Below are positions 14,912 to 22,436 of a stretch of DNA of 64,000 nt, in pieces (the first letter of the stretch is position 1; every line of letters begins with the position of its first letter). The stretch is from Pseudonocardia halophobica. Its GTDB lineage: Bacteria; Actinomycetota; Actinomycetes; Mycobacteriales; Pseudonocardiaceae. Made by a program: the position numbers and the translations under genes. The notes below the pieces were generated by a model, which ran no database searches, was not told the origin of the DNA, and was given only the letters and a program-made list of their open reading frames with translations. The stretch covers positions 8,464 through 72,463 of the forward strand of contig NZ_BSFQ01000004.1 in NCBI RefSeq assembly GCF_027922425.1, written 5' to 3'.

Positions 14912-16279
14912 TCACCCGGTCGGTCGCACCCGCAAGCGCACGGCGAAGGGGTCCACCCCCGCCGGCAACGGGGCCTGCGGGTCCAGCTCCGGGACCGCGA
15001 GCTCCAGCTCCCGGCCGCGCAGCAGGTGCGCCAGGAACAACGACGTCGTGAACAGGACCAGCTCACGGCCCGGGCAACGGCCCGGACCGGCGCTGAACGG
15101 GACCAGGGCCGGGTCCTCCTGCGCGGCGCCGTCGAGCCACTGCTGGGGGTCGAAGCGGTTCGCGTCGGCACGCGTGCGGCCGTCGCGGTGCAGGAACCAG
15201 GTCGGGATGATCAATGCCGTCCGCTCCTCCAGCTCGCCGTCGTCCCAGCGAACGGAGCGGGTGGTCTCGCGCAGCAACAGCGGCGTCGTCGGCCACAGCC
15301 GCACCGACTCGAGGACGGCGGCACGCAGCCGGGGCAGGTCCTGCGGCAGGGCGAGGTCGCGGTCGTGGATCTCCTCGCGGGCCCGGGCGAGCTCCGCGGG
15401 GTGAGCGACGAGCACGGCCAGGGCCCGCAGCGCCACCGCGCCCGCGGGGTCGTAGGCGAAGAGCCACTGCGGGACCTGGTCGACGGGATCGACCTCGGGG
15501 TCGGCCGGGGTGCGGGCGATCATCTCGGCCAGGCTGCCGGGTTCGGCGCGCTCCAGGTGCGCGCGCACCCGGTCGCGGAACCGCTCCCGCCGGGCCCGGT
15601 GCCGCGGCAGCAGGAAGGACCAGTTGCCGGCGTTGCGCAGGCGCGTCAGCTCGTCGGTGAGGTCGTGGTCGTCGCGGGCGCCGTCGCCGAGCACGACCCG
15701 GCGCACGACCCGCCACCAGGCGCGGATGAAGGAGTCCCAGTCCAGCTCGCCACTGCGGTCGACCTCGCGGCCGAGCTGCTCGGCCTCCTGGGCGACCGCG
15801 CGGGCCATCACCGAGGCGTTGTGGTGCAGCGGGTGGCCGATGTCGAGGACGGCCTCGTTGAACCGGCGCCGCTCGGCGCGGACCTCGCCGTGCGACACAA
15901 GGACGCCGTGCGGCTGGAACTGGCCGAGCGCCCTGCGCTTCTCCCAGGTGTCCGGTGCGAAGGGGTCCGGCGTCCCGTCGAGCACCCGCCGGACGCCCTC
16001 GCCGTCGAGCACGAGCGCGGCCCGCCGCCCGGGCAGCCGCAGCCGCACCGGACCGGACCCGTAGCGGGTCGCGACGTCCTGGAGGATACGGACGCCGCGG
16101 CCGTCGGCGTCGAGCTTGCCGGCCAGCGCGACGACGCTGCGGCGCCGGGCGATCACCCCCTGCGCCACGATCGGCAGGATCGCCCCCGCGATGCGCAGGG
16201 TGTCGCGGCCGGAGGCGAGTGGCAGGCCGGGCTCGCCGGTGCGGCCGGGCGGGCTGTCGAGCGGGGTCTGCGTGGTCAT
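14912..16279 (-). CDS. cytochrome P450 with atypical I-helix
   Basis: A 455-residue P450. ExxR is ESVR (about 324-327) and the haem loop is FSAGPGRCPGREL with the thiolate Cys near 402, so it should bind haem. The I-helix, normally A-G-x-D/E-T, reads F-A-Y-D-P (about 274-278), putting Pro in place of the oxygen-activating Thr. That pattern occurs in P450s that use peroxide or do unusual chemistry. There is no membrane anchor, and no ferredoxin or reductase gene sits beside it. The ATG at 16279 is nine bases from a stress-type promoter. Substrate unknown. Confidence 0.88.
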   Translation of the reverse strand: MTTQTPLDSPPGRTGEPGLPLASGRDTLRIAGAILPIVAQGVIARRRSVVALAGKLDADGRGVRILQDVATRYGSGPVRLRLPGRRAALVLDGEGVRRVLDGTPDPFAPDTWEKRRALGQFQPHGVLVSHGEVRAERRRFNEAVLDIGHPLHHNASVMARAVAQEAEQLGREVDRSGELDWDSFIRAWWRVVRRVVLGDGARDDHDLTDELTRLRNAGNWSFLLPRHRARRERFRDRVRAHLERAEPGSLAEMIARTPADPEVDPVDQVPQWLFAYDPAGAVALRALAVLVAHPAELARAREEIHDRDLALPQDLPRLRAAVLESVRLWPTTPLLLRETTRSVRWDDGELEERTALIIPTWFLHRDGRTRADANRFDPQQWLDGAAQEDPALVPFSAGPGRCPGRELVLFTTSLFLAHLLRGRELELAVPELDPQAPLPAGVDPFAVRLRVRPTG

Positions 16280-16288
16280 GGCAGGCCC

Positions 16289-16313
16289 GTACCCGGTGCC
16301 CCGCCGTTCTCAC
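16289..16313 (-). promoter_or_regulatory. sigma-B/F-type promoter of P450 gene
   Basis: Minus strand: GTGA, 15 bp, GGGTAC, nine bases, ATG at 16279. The -35 departs from GNNT at its last base. Confidence 0.5.
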
Positions 16314-16346
16314 GTGGCCCGGGGCACGTCGGGACGGGCCGGACCG

Positions 16347-16565
16347 TCAGTCGCGGCCCCGTTCGGTGGAGTCGTCCTCGGGCATGTGGCCCTGCGCGGC
16401 GGGCACGTCGACCTGCGGGCCGCCCGGCACCTCGGCCATGGGCTCCACGCCCTCGGCCTGGTCGTCGGGCGCCGACCCGGGCGGTGCGGCCGGCGACCGC
16501 TCCTCGGTCGTCGTGTCGTGCAGGGTGCGCACCCGCTCGGGGCGCGGGTCCTCGTCACGGCTCAT
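16347..16565 (-). CDS. small acidic, Pro-rich, probably disordered protein
   Basis: A 72-residue hydrophilic protein rich in Asp, Glu, Pro and Arg, with no domain and no membrane segment. The only support beyond an open frame is strong: GAGT-N15-GGGTAG ends nine bases before its ATG, the same layout as the stress genes around it. There is no ribosome site, consistent with a leaderless message. It precedes the P450 gene by 67 bp on the same strand. Similar in character to the small acidic proteins at 246 and 11183. Function unknown. Confidence 0.6.
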   Translation of the reverse strand: MSRDEDPRPERVRTLHDTTTEERSPAAPPGSAPDDQAEGVEPMAEVPGGPQVDVPAAQGHMPEDDSTERGRD

Positions 16566-16574
16566 ACGGGGGTG

Positions 16575-16599
16575 CTACCCGACGCGCGGACATCCACTC
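16575..16599 (-). promoter_or_regulatory. sigma-B/F-type promoter of small acidic gene
   Basis: Minus strand: GAGT, 15 bp, GGGTAG, nine bases, ATG at 16565. Confidence 0.55.
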
Positions 16600-16677
16600 G
16601 CGGCGCCGGTGTGACCGTCGCGTGACGATGCGGTGCCCGATTCGTCTTCGGGGCCCCCGGCCCGTCACCATGCTCCG

Positions 16678-17526
16678 ATGGCAGCAGCGTCGGGAACGGA
16701 CACGGCCTCCCCGCAGGCCGCGCCCCTGCACGGCCTCACCGTCGGGGTGACGGCCGAGCGCAAGGCGGAGGAGCTCGCCAGGCTCCTCGAGCGGCGCGGC
16801 GCCCGCGTGCTGCACGGCGCGGCGGTGCGGATCGTCCAGGTCGAGGACGACGAGCGGATCGTCGACGTCACCCGGGGGCTGCTCGCGGCGCCGCCGGACG
16901 TCGTCGTGGCGACGACCGGGGTCGGGTTCCGCGGCTGGCTGGCCGGGGCCGAGCGGTGGGGGTTGCGGGAGGAGCTGGTCGCGGCCCTGGGCCGCGCGGA
17001 GATCCTGGCCCGCGGGCCGAAGGCGCGCGGGGCGATCCGCGGCGCGGGCCTGACCGACGCCTGGTCCCCGGCCACCGAGTCGTCCGCCGAGGTGCTGGAG
17101 CACCTGCTGGACCGCGGCGTCGCCGGCCTGCGCATCGCCCTGCAGCTGCACGGGGACCCGTTGACCGGCCTGGTCGACGCGCTGTCGGCGGCCGGCGCCG
17201 AGGTCGTCACCGTGCCGGTCTACCGCTGGGAGCTGCCTGCGGACCTCGGCCCCGTCGACCACCTCACCGACCGGCTGCTGGCGGGCGGGCTCGACGCCGT
17301 GACCTTCACCAGCGCACCCGCGGTGGGTGGCCTGCTGCGCCGGGCCGACGAGCGGGACCTGCGGGAGCAGGTGGTCGAGGCCCTGCGGCGCACCCTCGTG
17401 GTCTGCGTCGGGCCGGTGACCGCGGCCCCGCTGGAGGCCCACGGCGTGCCCAACGTCCAGCCCGAGCGCGCCCGGCTCGGGCCGATGGTCCGGGCGCTCG
17501 AGGCCGCGGTGGCCGCCCGGACCTGA
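16678..17526 (+). CDS. uroporphyrinogen-III synthase-like protein
   Basis: A 282-residue HemD-fold protein made of two alternating alpha/beta domains: GLTVGVTAERKAEELARLLERRGARV at the first, VVATTGVGFRGWL, then VEVLEHLL-type and GADVVTVPVYRWELP-type segments (here AGAEVVTVPVYRWELP) and AVTFTSAPAVGGLLRRA near the end. HemD closes hydroxymethylbilane into uroporphyrinogen III. Many actinobacterial paralogues carry a C-terminal DNA-binding domain; this one ends without it. It is not near other haem genes, so it may be an accessory paralogue rather than the main enzyme. ATG 16678 preferred over 16633. Its stop faces the MFS gene's stop six bases on. Confidence 0.82.
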   Translation: MAAASGTDTASPQAAPLHGLTVGVTAERKAEELARLLERRGARVLHGAAVRIVQVEDDERIVDVTRGLLAAPPDVVVATTGVGFRGWLAGAERWGLREELVAALGRAEILARGPKARGAIRGAGLTDAWSPATESSAEVLEHLLDRGVAGLRIALQLHGDPLTGLVDALSAAGAEVVTVPVYRWELPADLGPVDHLTDRLLAGGLDAVTFTSAPAVGGLLRRADERDLREQVVEALRRTLVVCVGPVTAAPLEAHGVPNVQPERARLGPMVRALEAAVAART

Positions 17527-17531
17527 CGGCG

Positions 17532-18776
17532 TCAGGCGGGGCGGGCCCGGCGCAGCACGGCGAGCAGGACCCCGCCCGCCAGCCCGGCGCAGCCCAGGGC
17601 CAGCACCTCGTACGAGGTCGCGGCCACGGTGAGGCCCGCGACCGACCCGCCGAGCGCGCCGCTGAGGTTCACCACGATGTCCGCCCGGCCCTGCCACCTC
17701 GGCCGATCAGCCGGCGGCAGTGCGTCGACGAGCAGCGCCGACCCGGCGACCAGTGCGGCGGACCAGCCGAGCCCGAGCAGCACGAGCCCGGCCGTCAGGC
17801 GGAGGTGGTCGTGCGGCTCGGCCGTGCCCGCGACGACGCCGGCGGCCACCAGCAGGCCCGCCCCGACCGCGAGGACGGGCAGCCGCCCGAACCGGTCCGT
17901 GGCCCAGCCGAAGACCGGGCTCAGGGCGTACATCCCGGCGGAGTGCGCGCCGATCGCGAGCCCCACGACCCCCAGCCCGGCGCCGCCGTGCTCCAGGTGG
18001 ACGGGCGCCATCGACATCACGGCGATCATCACCAGCTGGGCGACGACCACCACGGCGAGGGCCAGGGAGAGGGGCGCGATCGGCGCACCCGCCCCCGGCT
18101 CCTCGGGCCCCGGGTCCGCGGCACGGTGGTGCGTGCGGGCGAGCCGCAGCGGATCCGGGCGCAGGCCGGCGGCGACGGTGGTCGCGGCCGACGCGAAGAG
18201 CACGGTGCAGAGCAGGTAGGGCCCGGCGCCGGGGACCAGGCCGGCCGCGGCGGCCGCACGCTGCGCCGGAGCGGCGAGGAGCGGCCCGCCGACGGCGCCG
18301 ACGGTCGTCGCCGCGAGGACCACGGCGAGCGCGCGGGCCCGCCGGTCCGGGGCGGCGAGGTCGGTGCCCGCGAACCGGGCGGCCAGGCCGGTCGCGGTCC
18401 CCGTCCCGAACGGTACGCACGCCAGCAGCAGGAGCGGCCAGCTCCCGAGGACGACCGCGAGCGCCCCGCCCGCGGCGCCGACGGTCGCCGTCGCCGAGCC
18501 GCCGACGAGCGCGGCGCGCCGGCCGAGACACGACGCCGTCCGGGCGAGCGGCACCGCGGCCAGCGCCGCGCCCAGCACCGTGCAGGTCAGCGCGAACGCA
18601 CCGACCACGTCGGAGCCCGACAGCCGGGCCGCGGTCAGCGCCGCGACCGCGACCCCGGTGCTCACCGCCGCGCCGCCGACGACCTGCGCCGCGACCAGCA
18701 CGGCCAGGGTGCGCCGCTGCACGCGGGCGAGCCCGGCCTCGTGCGTCCGCGTCGCCGTGATGGTGGTCGTCGTCAT
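17532..18776 (-). CDS. MFS transporter
   Basis: A 414-residue protein with about 12 hydrophobic segments. The second half shows the MFS loop FGWATDRFGRLPVLAVGAGLL. The first-half loop is degenerate (TASCLGRRAALVGGS). Likely a drug or metabolite efflux pump of the plasma membrane; substrate unknown. The ATG at 18776 has a GGGCGGGG/GGAGGG-rich upstream tract. No regulator is adjacent. It converges with the HemD-like gene. Confidence 0.82.
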   Translation of the reverse strand: MTTTTITATRTHEAGLARVQRRTLAVLVAAQVVGGAAVSTGVAVAALTAARLSGSDVVGAFALTCTVLGAALAAVPLARTASCLGRRAALVGGSATATVGAAGGALAVVLGSWPLLLLACVPFGTGTATGLAARFAGTDLAAPDRRARALAVVLAATTVGAVGGPLLAAPAQRAAAAAGLVPGAGPYLLCTVLFASAATTVAAGLRPDPLRLARTHHRAADPGPEEPGAGAPIAPLSLALAVVVVAQLVMIAVMSMAPVHLEHGGAGLGVVGLAIGAHSAGMYALSPVFGWATDRFGRLPVLAVGAGLLVAAGVVAGTAEPHDHLRLTAGLVLLGLGWSAALVAGSALLVDALPPADRPRWQGRADIVVNLSGALGGSVAGLTVAATSYEVLALGCAGLAGGVLLAVLRRARPA

Positions 18777-18905
18777 TGCCCCGCCCTCCCGCGGCCTCCC
18801 CGGTGGCGGCCCCGGGACGAGGATCGGGCGCCGGGGTGCCCCGGCTCATCGGTGCCGGCCACCCATCCCGGCGCGACGGCCACCCATCTCGGCCGCGGTC
18901 GCGGG

Positions 18906-19370
18906 TCAGCCCGGCATGTGGGCGAGCTCGAGCTGGATGTTGTCCGGATCGCGGAAGACCAGCACGGAGTACGGCATGGGATCGGTCTCGTCGGCGACCC
19001 CGCGGTGCGCGATCCCGAGCCCGTCGAGCCACTCGGCCCAGCGGTCGAGGTCGGCCCGCTCCGGCACCGCGAAGGCGATGTGGTCCAGGCCGGTCCGCCG
19101 TTCGTCCGCGGGGGCGCGCTCGTGGCCCTCGTGATGATGCAGACCCAGGATGACCCCGCTCTGCGCGTCGAGGAGGACCACGCCGTAGCCGGAGCGGGCC
19201 TCGTCGGCGTGCGGGAACGAGGCCGGGATCCGCTGCAGGCCCAGGACACGCTCGTACCAGGCCGCGCTGTCCTCCACGTCGTTCACCGTCGCGGAGAAGT
19301 GGTGGAAGCCGCCGAGGGCGGGCCGTCCGGAGCCGGACGGTGCGGTGTCGGCTGGTGCGGTGTCGGTCAT
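18906..19370 (-). CDS. VOC-family (glyoxalase/dioxygenase fold) protein
   Basis: A 154-residue vicinal-oxygen-chelate protein: FHHFSATVNDVEDSAAWYERVLGL begins the first beta-alpha-beta-beta-beta module, with a likely metal His. The second module has GLDHIAFAVPERADLDRW, and the end VLVFRDPDNIQLELAHMPG has the conserved Glu. It resembles glyoxalase-like enzymes or bleomycin-resistance-type proteins. ATG 19370 has a GAGGAG ribosome site. A short DNA repeat gives TDTAPADTAP at the N-terminus. It is divergent from the LuxR regulator at 19574, and 204 bp lie between them. Confidence 0.85.
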   Translation of the reverse strand: MTDTAPADTAPSGSGRPALGGFHHFSATVNDVEDSAAWYERVLGLQRIPASFPHADEARSGYGVVLLDAQSGVILGLHHHEGHERAPADERRTGLDHIAFAVPERADLDRWAEWLDGLGIAHRGVADETDPMPYSVLVFRDPDNIQLELAHMPG

Positions 19371-19573
19371 GGCGGTGCTCCTCACCCGGGCGGGCCGCCC
19401 CGTCGCGGCCACGAGGTGACCGTGGTCCGGCGACCGCCCCGGCTCCATACGGAGTTCTGCGTAGCGGCGGGAGATGGGCACCTGTGGGCGGTACCTAGGT
19501 GGTCGGTCACCCATGTCCGGTGTGCCGCCCCGCTGCGAGACTCGGTGCCCGGCGGCGATGCGGGGGAGGCACG

Positions 19574-22162
19574 GTGGAGGGACGGCGGGACCTGCTCGAA
19601 CGCGAGGCGGCGCTGGCGACGCTGCGCACGGCCCTGGCCGACGCGCAGGGCGGCGAGGGCCGCGTGGTGCTCGTGGCCGGCGAGGCGGGCATCGGCAAGA
19701 CGAGCCTGGTGCGGGCCTTCACGGCCGCGGCGGCCGCCGACGGGGCCGTGCGCGTCCTGCGCGGCTCGTGCGACCACCTGCTGACGGCACGGGAGCACGG
19801 CCCGTTCCACGACGTCGCGCGGCAGGCCCGGACGGACCTGGCCGCCGCGCTGGCCGCAGGCTCCGCGGACGAGGTGCGCGACCTCCTGCTGGCCGAGGTG
19901 TCGGTCCCCACCACCGTGCTCGTGGTCGAGGACGTGCACTGGGCCGACGAGGCGACCGTCGACGCGCTGGCCTTCCTCGCCCGCCGCCTCGAGACCCTGC
20001 CCGCGCTCGTGGTCCTGACCTGCCGCGACCACGAGGTGCTGCCCGGCTCGCCGCTGCGCCGGCTGCTCGCGCTGGTCCGGCCGCCCGCCGGGCTCCGGCT
20101 GGCCCTGGCCCCGCTCTCGGCCCGGGCGGTGTCCGCGCTGGCCGGCGGGTCGGGCCTCGGCCTGCGGCTGCACGCGGTGACCCAGGGCAATCCGTTCTTC
20201 GTCACCGAGATGCTCGCGGCCGAGGACGAGGGCGTGCCCGCCTCGGTGCGCGACGTCGTCCTCGAGCGCGTGGCGACGCTGCCGGAGCGCACCCGGACGC
20301 TGCTCGACCTGCTCGCGGTCGTCCCCGCGCGCGTCGACCGGGCCCTGCTCGACGCCGTCCACCCGGACTGGGCGGTCGACGCCGAGCCGGCCGAGCGGCG
20401 CGGGATCGTCGAGCTCGCGGACGGCGGGCTGGACTTCCGGCACGACCTGTCCCGGATGGCCGTCGCCGACGTGCTGCCCGGAGCCCGCCGCCTCGGCCTG
20501 GGCGCCGCGGTCCTGGCCGCGCTGCTCGCGCAGGAGCCGCGGGACGAGGCGCGGATCCTGCACCACGCCGTGCTCTGCGGCGACGCCGGCGCCGTCGCCG
20601 CCCATGGCCCCGACGCGGCGCGCCGGGCCGCCCGGGCGGGCGCCCACCAGCAGGCGCTGTCCCGCTACGAGCAGCTGCGCCCCTACGCCGGGCTGCTCGG
20701 CCCGGAGGAGCGGGCGGCGGTCACCGAGGAGCACGCCTGGGAGCTGTACAACGCGCTGCGGTTCGACGAGGCCGTCGCGCTCTCCGAGGAGGCCGTCGCC
20801 CTGCGGCGCGGGCTCGGCGACGCCGCGCCGCTGGCCCGTGCCCTCGTCGGGCTCGCGTGGCACCGCTACCTCGCCGCGGAGGTCGCCGGGGCGGCGGCGA
20901 CGATAGAGGAGGCCGTGCAGGTCGCCCGCGCCGCCGGCGACGCGGAGGTGGTCGAGCTCGCCCGGTCCTACCGCGGCTTCCTGCTGGTCCTGGCCGACCG
21001 CGAGCGGGAGGGGCTCGCGGAGCTCGACGCGCTGGGCGGGTCCGGCCGGCTGGCGTCCGTCCGCGCGATCTACCGCGGCCTCGCGACCGCCTTCCTCGGC
21101 GACCCCGCCGGCCTGGACCTGCTCGAGCGGGGGGTGGCCGACGCGTCGGCCGAGGGGCAGCGCGAGTTCGTGGCGCTGGGTTACACGGCCCTGGTCAAGT
21201 CCGCCCGCCGGCTCGGCCGCGACGACGCGGTCCGCCGGTACGCCGAGCTGGGTGCGGCCCGGACGTCGGGCATCGAGCTGCGCGCCCACGGCTACACGCT
21301 GGAGGCGCACCTCTGCCAGCTGCGCGCCCAGGAGGGCCGCTGGGACGAGGCGGAGGAGGGGTTCCGCGAGCTGCTGGAGGCGGCGCCGCAGGCGGGCATC
21401 CTGCACCGGGAGACGCTGCCGCACCTGGGTCGGCTGCTCGTGCGGCGCGGCGACCCGGAGGCAGAGGGGCTGCTCGAGCGGGCCTGGGCGCTGGCCGCGC
21501 GCACCGACATCCTGCCGGTGCTGGTGCCGGCCGGCCTGGCGTTGCTGGAGCGGGCGTGGCTCGCCGGCGACCCGGGGGGCGAGCGCGAGCGGGTCGCGCT
21601 GCTGCTGCGGCGGCTGGACCGGCCCGGCGTCGAACGCCAGCGTGGCGAGGTCCTCCGGTACGCCCGGCGGTGCGGGCTCACCGTCGACGACGCCTGCGGC
21701 CGCCCCGAGCACCAGCTCGGCCTGCGGGGCGACTGGCGCGGCGCCGCGGCCGAGTGGGCCCGCATCGGCGACCCGTACGAGCGGGCGCTCGAGCTCGCCG
21801 AGTCGGGCGAGCCCGGGCCGACGCTGGAGGCCCTCACCGTGCTCGACGAGCTCGGCGCCGGACCCGCCGCCCGGCTCGTCCGCACCCGGCTGCGCGACCT
21901 GGGCGTCGACCGGGTGCCCCGCGGGCCCCGCCCGGACACCCGGGCGCACCCCGCCGGCCTGACCGCCCGCCAGGGCGAGGTGCTGGAGCTGCTGGGGGAG
22001 GGCCTGACCAACGCCGAGATCGCCGCCCGGCTCGTGGTGTCCGTGCGGACCGTCGACCACCACGTCTCGGCGATCCTGCAGAAGCTCGGCGTGCCGAGCC
22101 GGCGGGCGGCCGCGCGCCTGGCCCGCCAGACCGCCGCCGAACCCGCCCCCGCCGGCCGCTGA
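19574..22162 (+). CDS. LuxR-family ATPase regulator (MalT/LAL type)
   Basis: An 862-residue regulator. Residues about 36-43 are the Walker A loop (GEAGIGKTS), and VLVVEDVHWADE is Walker B. A long TPR-like helical middle follows, and the C-terminus is a LuxR-type helix-turn-helix (LTARQGEVLELLGEGLTNAEIA, then VSVRTVDHHVSAILQKLGV). GTG 19574 has a GGGGGAGG ribosome site. Such proteins bind an inducer and ATP, oligomerise and activate transcription. The target is unknown; the divergent VOC gene is a candidate. It faces a paralogue (22437-25043) tail to tail, with a gene remnant between them. Confidence 0.93.
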   Translation: MEGRRDLLEREAALATLRTALADAQGGEGRVVLVAGEAGIGKTSLVRAFTAAAAADGAVRVLRGSCDHLLTAREHGPFHDVARQARTDLAAALAAGSADEVRDLLLAEVSVPTTVLVVEDVHWADEATVDALAFLARRLETLPALVVLTCRDHEVLPGSPLRRLLALVRPPAGLRLALAPLSARAVSALAGGSGLGLRLHAVTQGNPFFVTEMLAAEDEGVPASVRDVVLERVATLPERTRTLLDLLAVVPARVDRALLDAVHPDWAVDAEPAERRGIVELADGGLDFRHDLSRMAVADVLPGARRLGLGAAVLAALLAQEPRDEARILHHAVLCGDAGAVAAHGPDAARRAARAGAHQQALSRYEQLRPYAGLLGPEERAAVTEEHAWELYNALRFDEAVALSEEAVALRRGLGDAAPLARALVGLAWHRYLAAEVAGAAATIEEAVQVARAAGDAEVVELARSYRGFLLVLADREREGLAELDALGGSGRLASVRAIYRGLATAFLGDPAGLDLLERGVADASAEGQREFVALGYTALVKSARRLGRDDAVRRYAELGAARTSGIELRAHGYTLEAHLCQLRAQEGRWDEAEEGFRELLEAAPQAGILHRETLPHLGRLLVRRGDPEAEGLLERAWALAARTDILPVLVPAGLALLERAWLAGDPGGERERVALLLRRLDRPGVERQRGEVLRYARRCGLTVDDACGRPEHQLGLRGDWRGAAAEWARIGDPYERALELAESGEPGPTLEALTVLDELGAGPAARLVRTRLRDLGVDRVPRGPRPDTRAHPAGLTARQGEVLELLGEGLTNAEIAARLVVSVRTVDHHVSAILQKLGVPSRRAAARLARQTAAEPAPAGR

Positions 22163-22400
22163 CCACCCCGAAGCGGGAGGCCTTCGAGGAGGACGTCGCC
22201 GTGCTGGTCCGGCTGTTGCGGGGCGAGACCGTCAGCCACCGCACGCGCCGCGACACGCTTATCGACGCCCGCAGCCAGCTCGCCCCGTACGGGGACCGGC
22301 TCGACGTCGCGGACGCCGCGGTCGCCTCGCCGACCGGGGCCCGGGTGGTGGCGCGGCACGCCCGGTCGCGGCACGGGGAGCTCGACCGCCGACACGCCGA
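22162..22400 (+). pseudogene. remnant of a luciferase-like (LLM) flavin oxidoreductase
   Basis: Translated in the frame from 22162, this gap reads REAFEEDVAVLVRLLRGETV, then a DARSQLAPYGDRLDVADAAV stretch and ASPTGARVVARHA. That is the conserved C-terminal half of LLM-class monooxygenases of the limonene/alkanal type. There is no start, the flavin-binding N-terminal half is missing and the following GLLSxG-type segment is lost. It lies wholly between the two convergent LuxR genes. Recognition rests on memory of the family pattern. Confidence 0.6.
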
Positions 22401-22436
22401 TGCCAGCGCCGGCGCGACGGCCCGGCACGCGGCGGA

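Noticed and set aside
17522..17536. Terminator at CCTGACGGCGTCAGG between hemD-like and MFS genes
   Set aside because: The stem is only six base pairs and consists largely of the two overlapping stop-codon regions.
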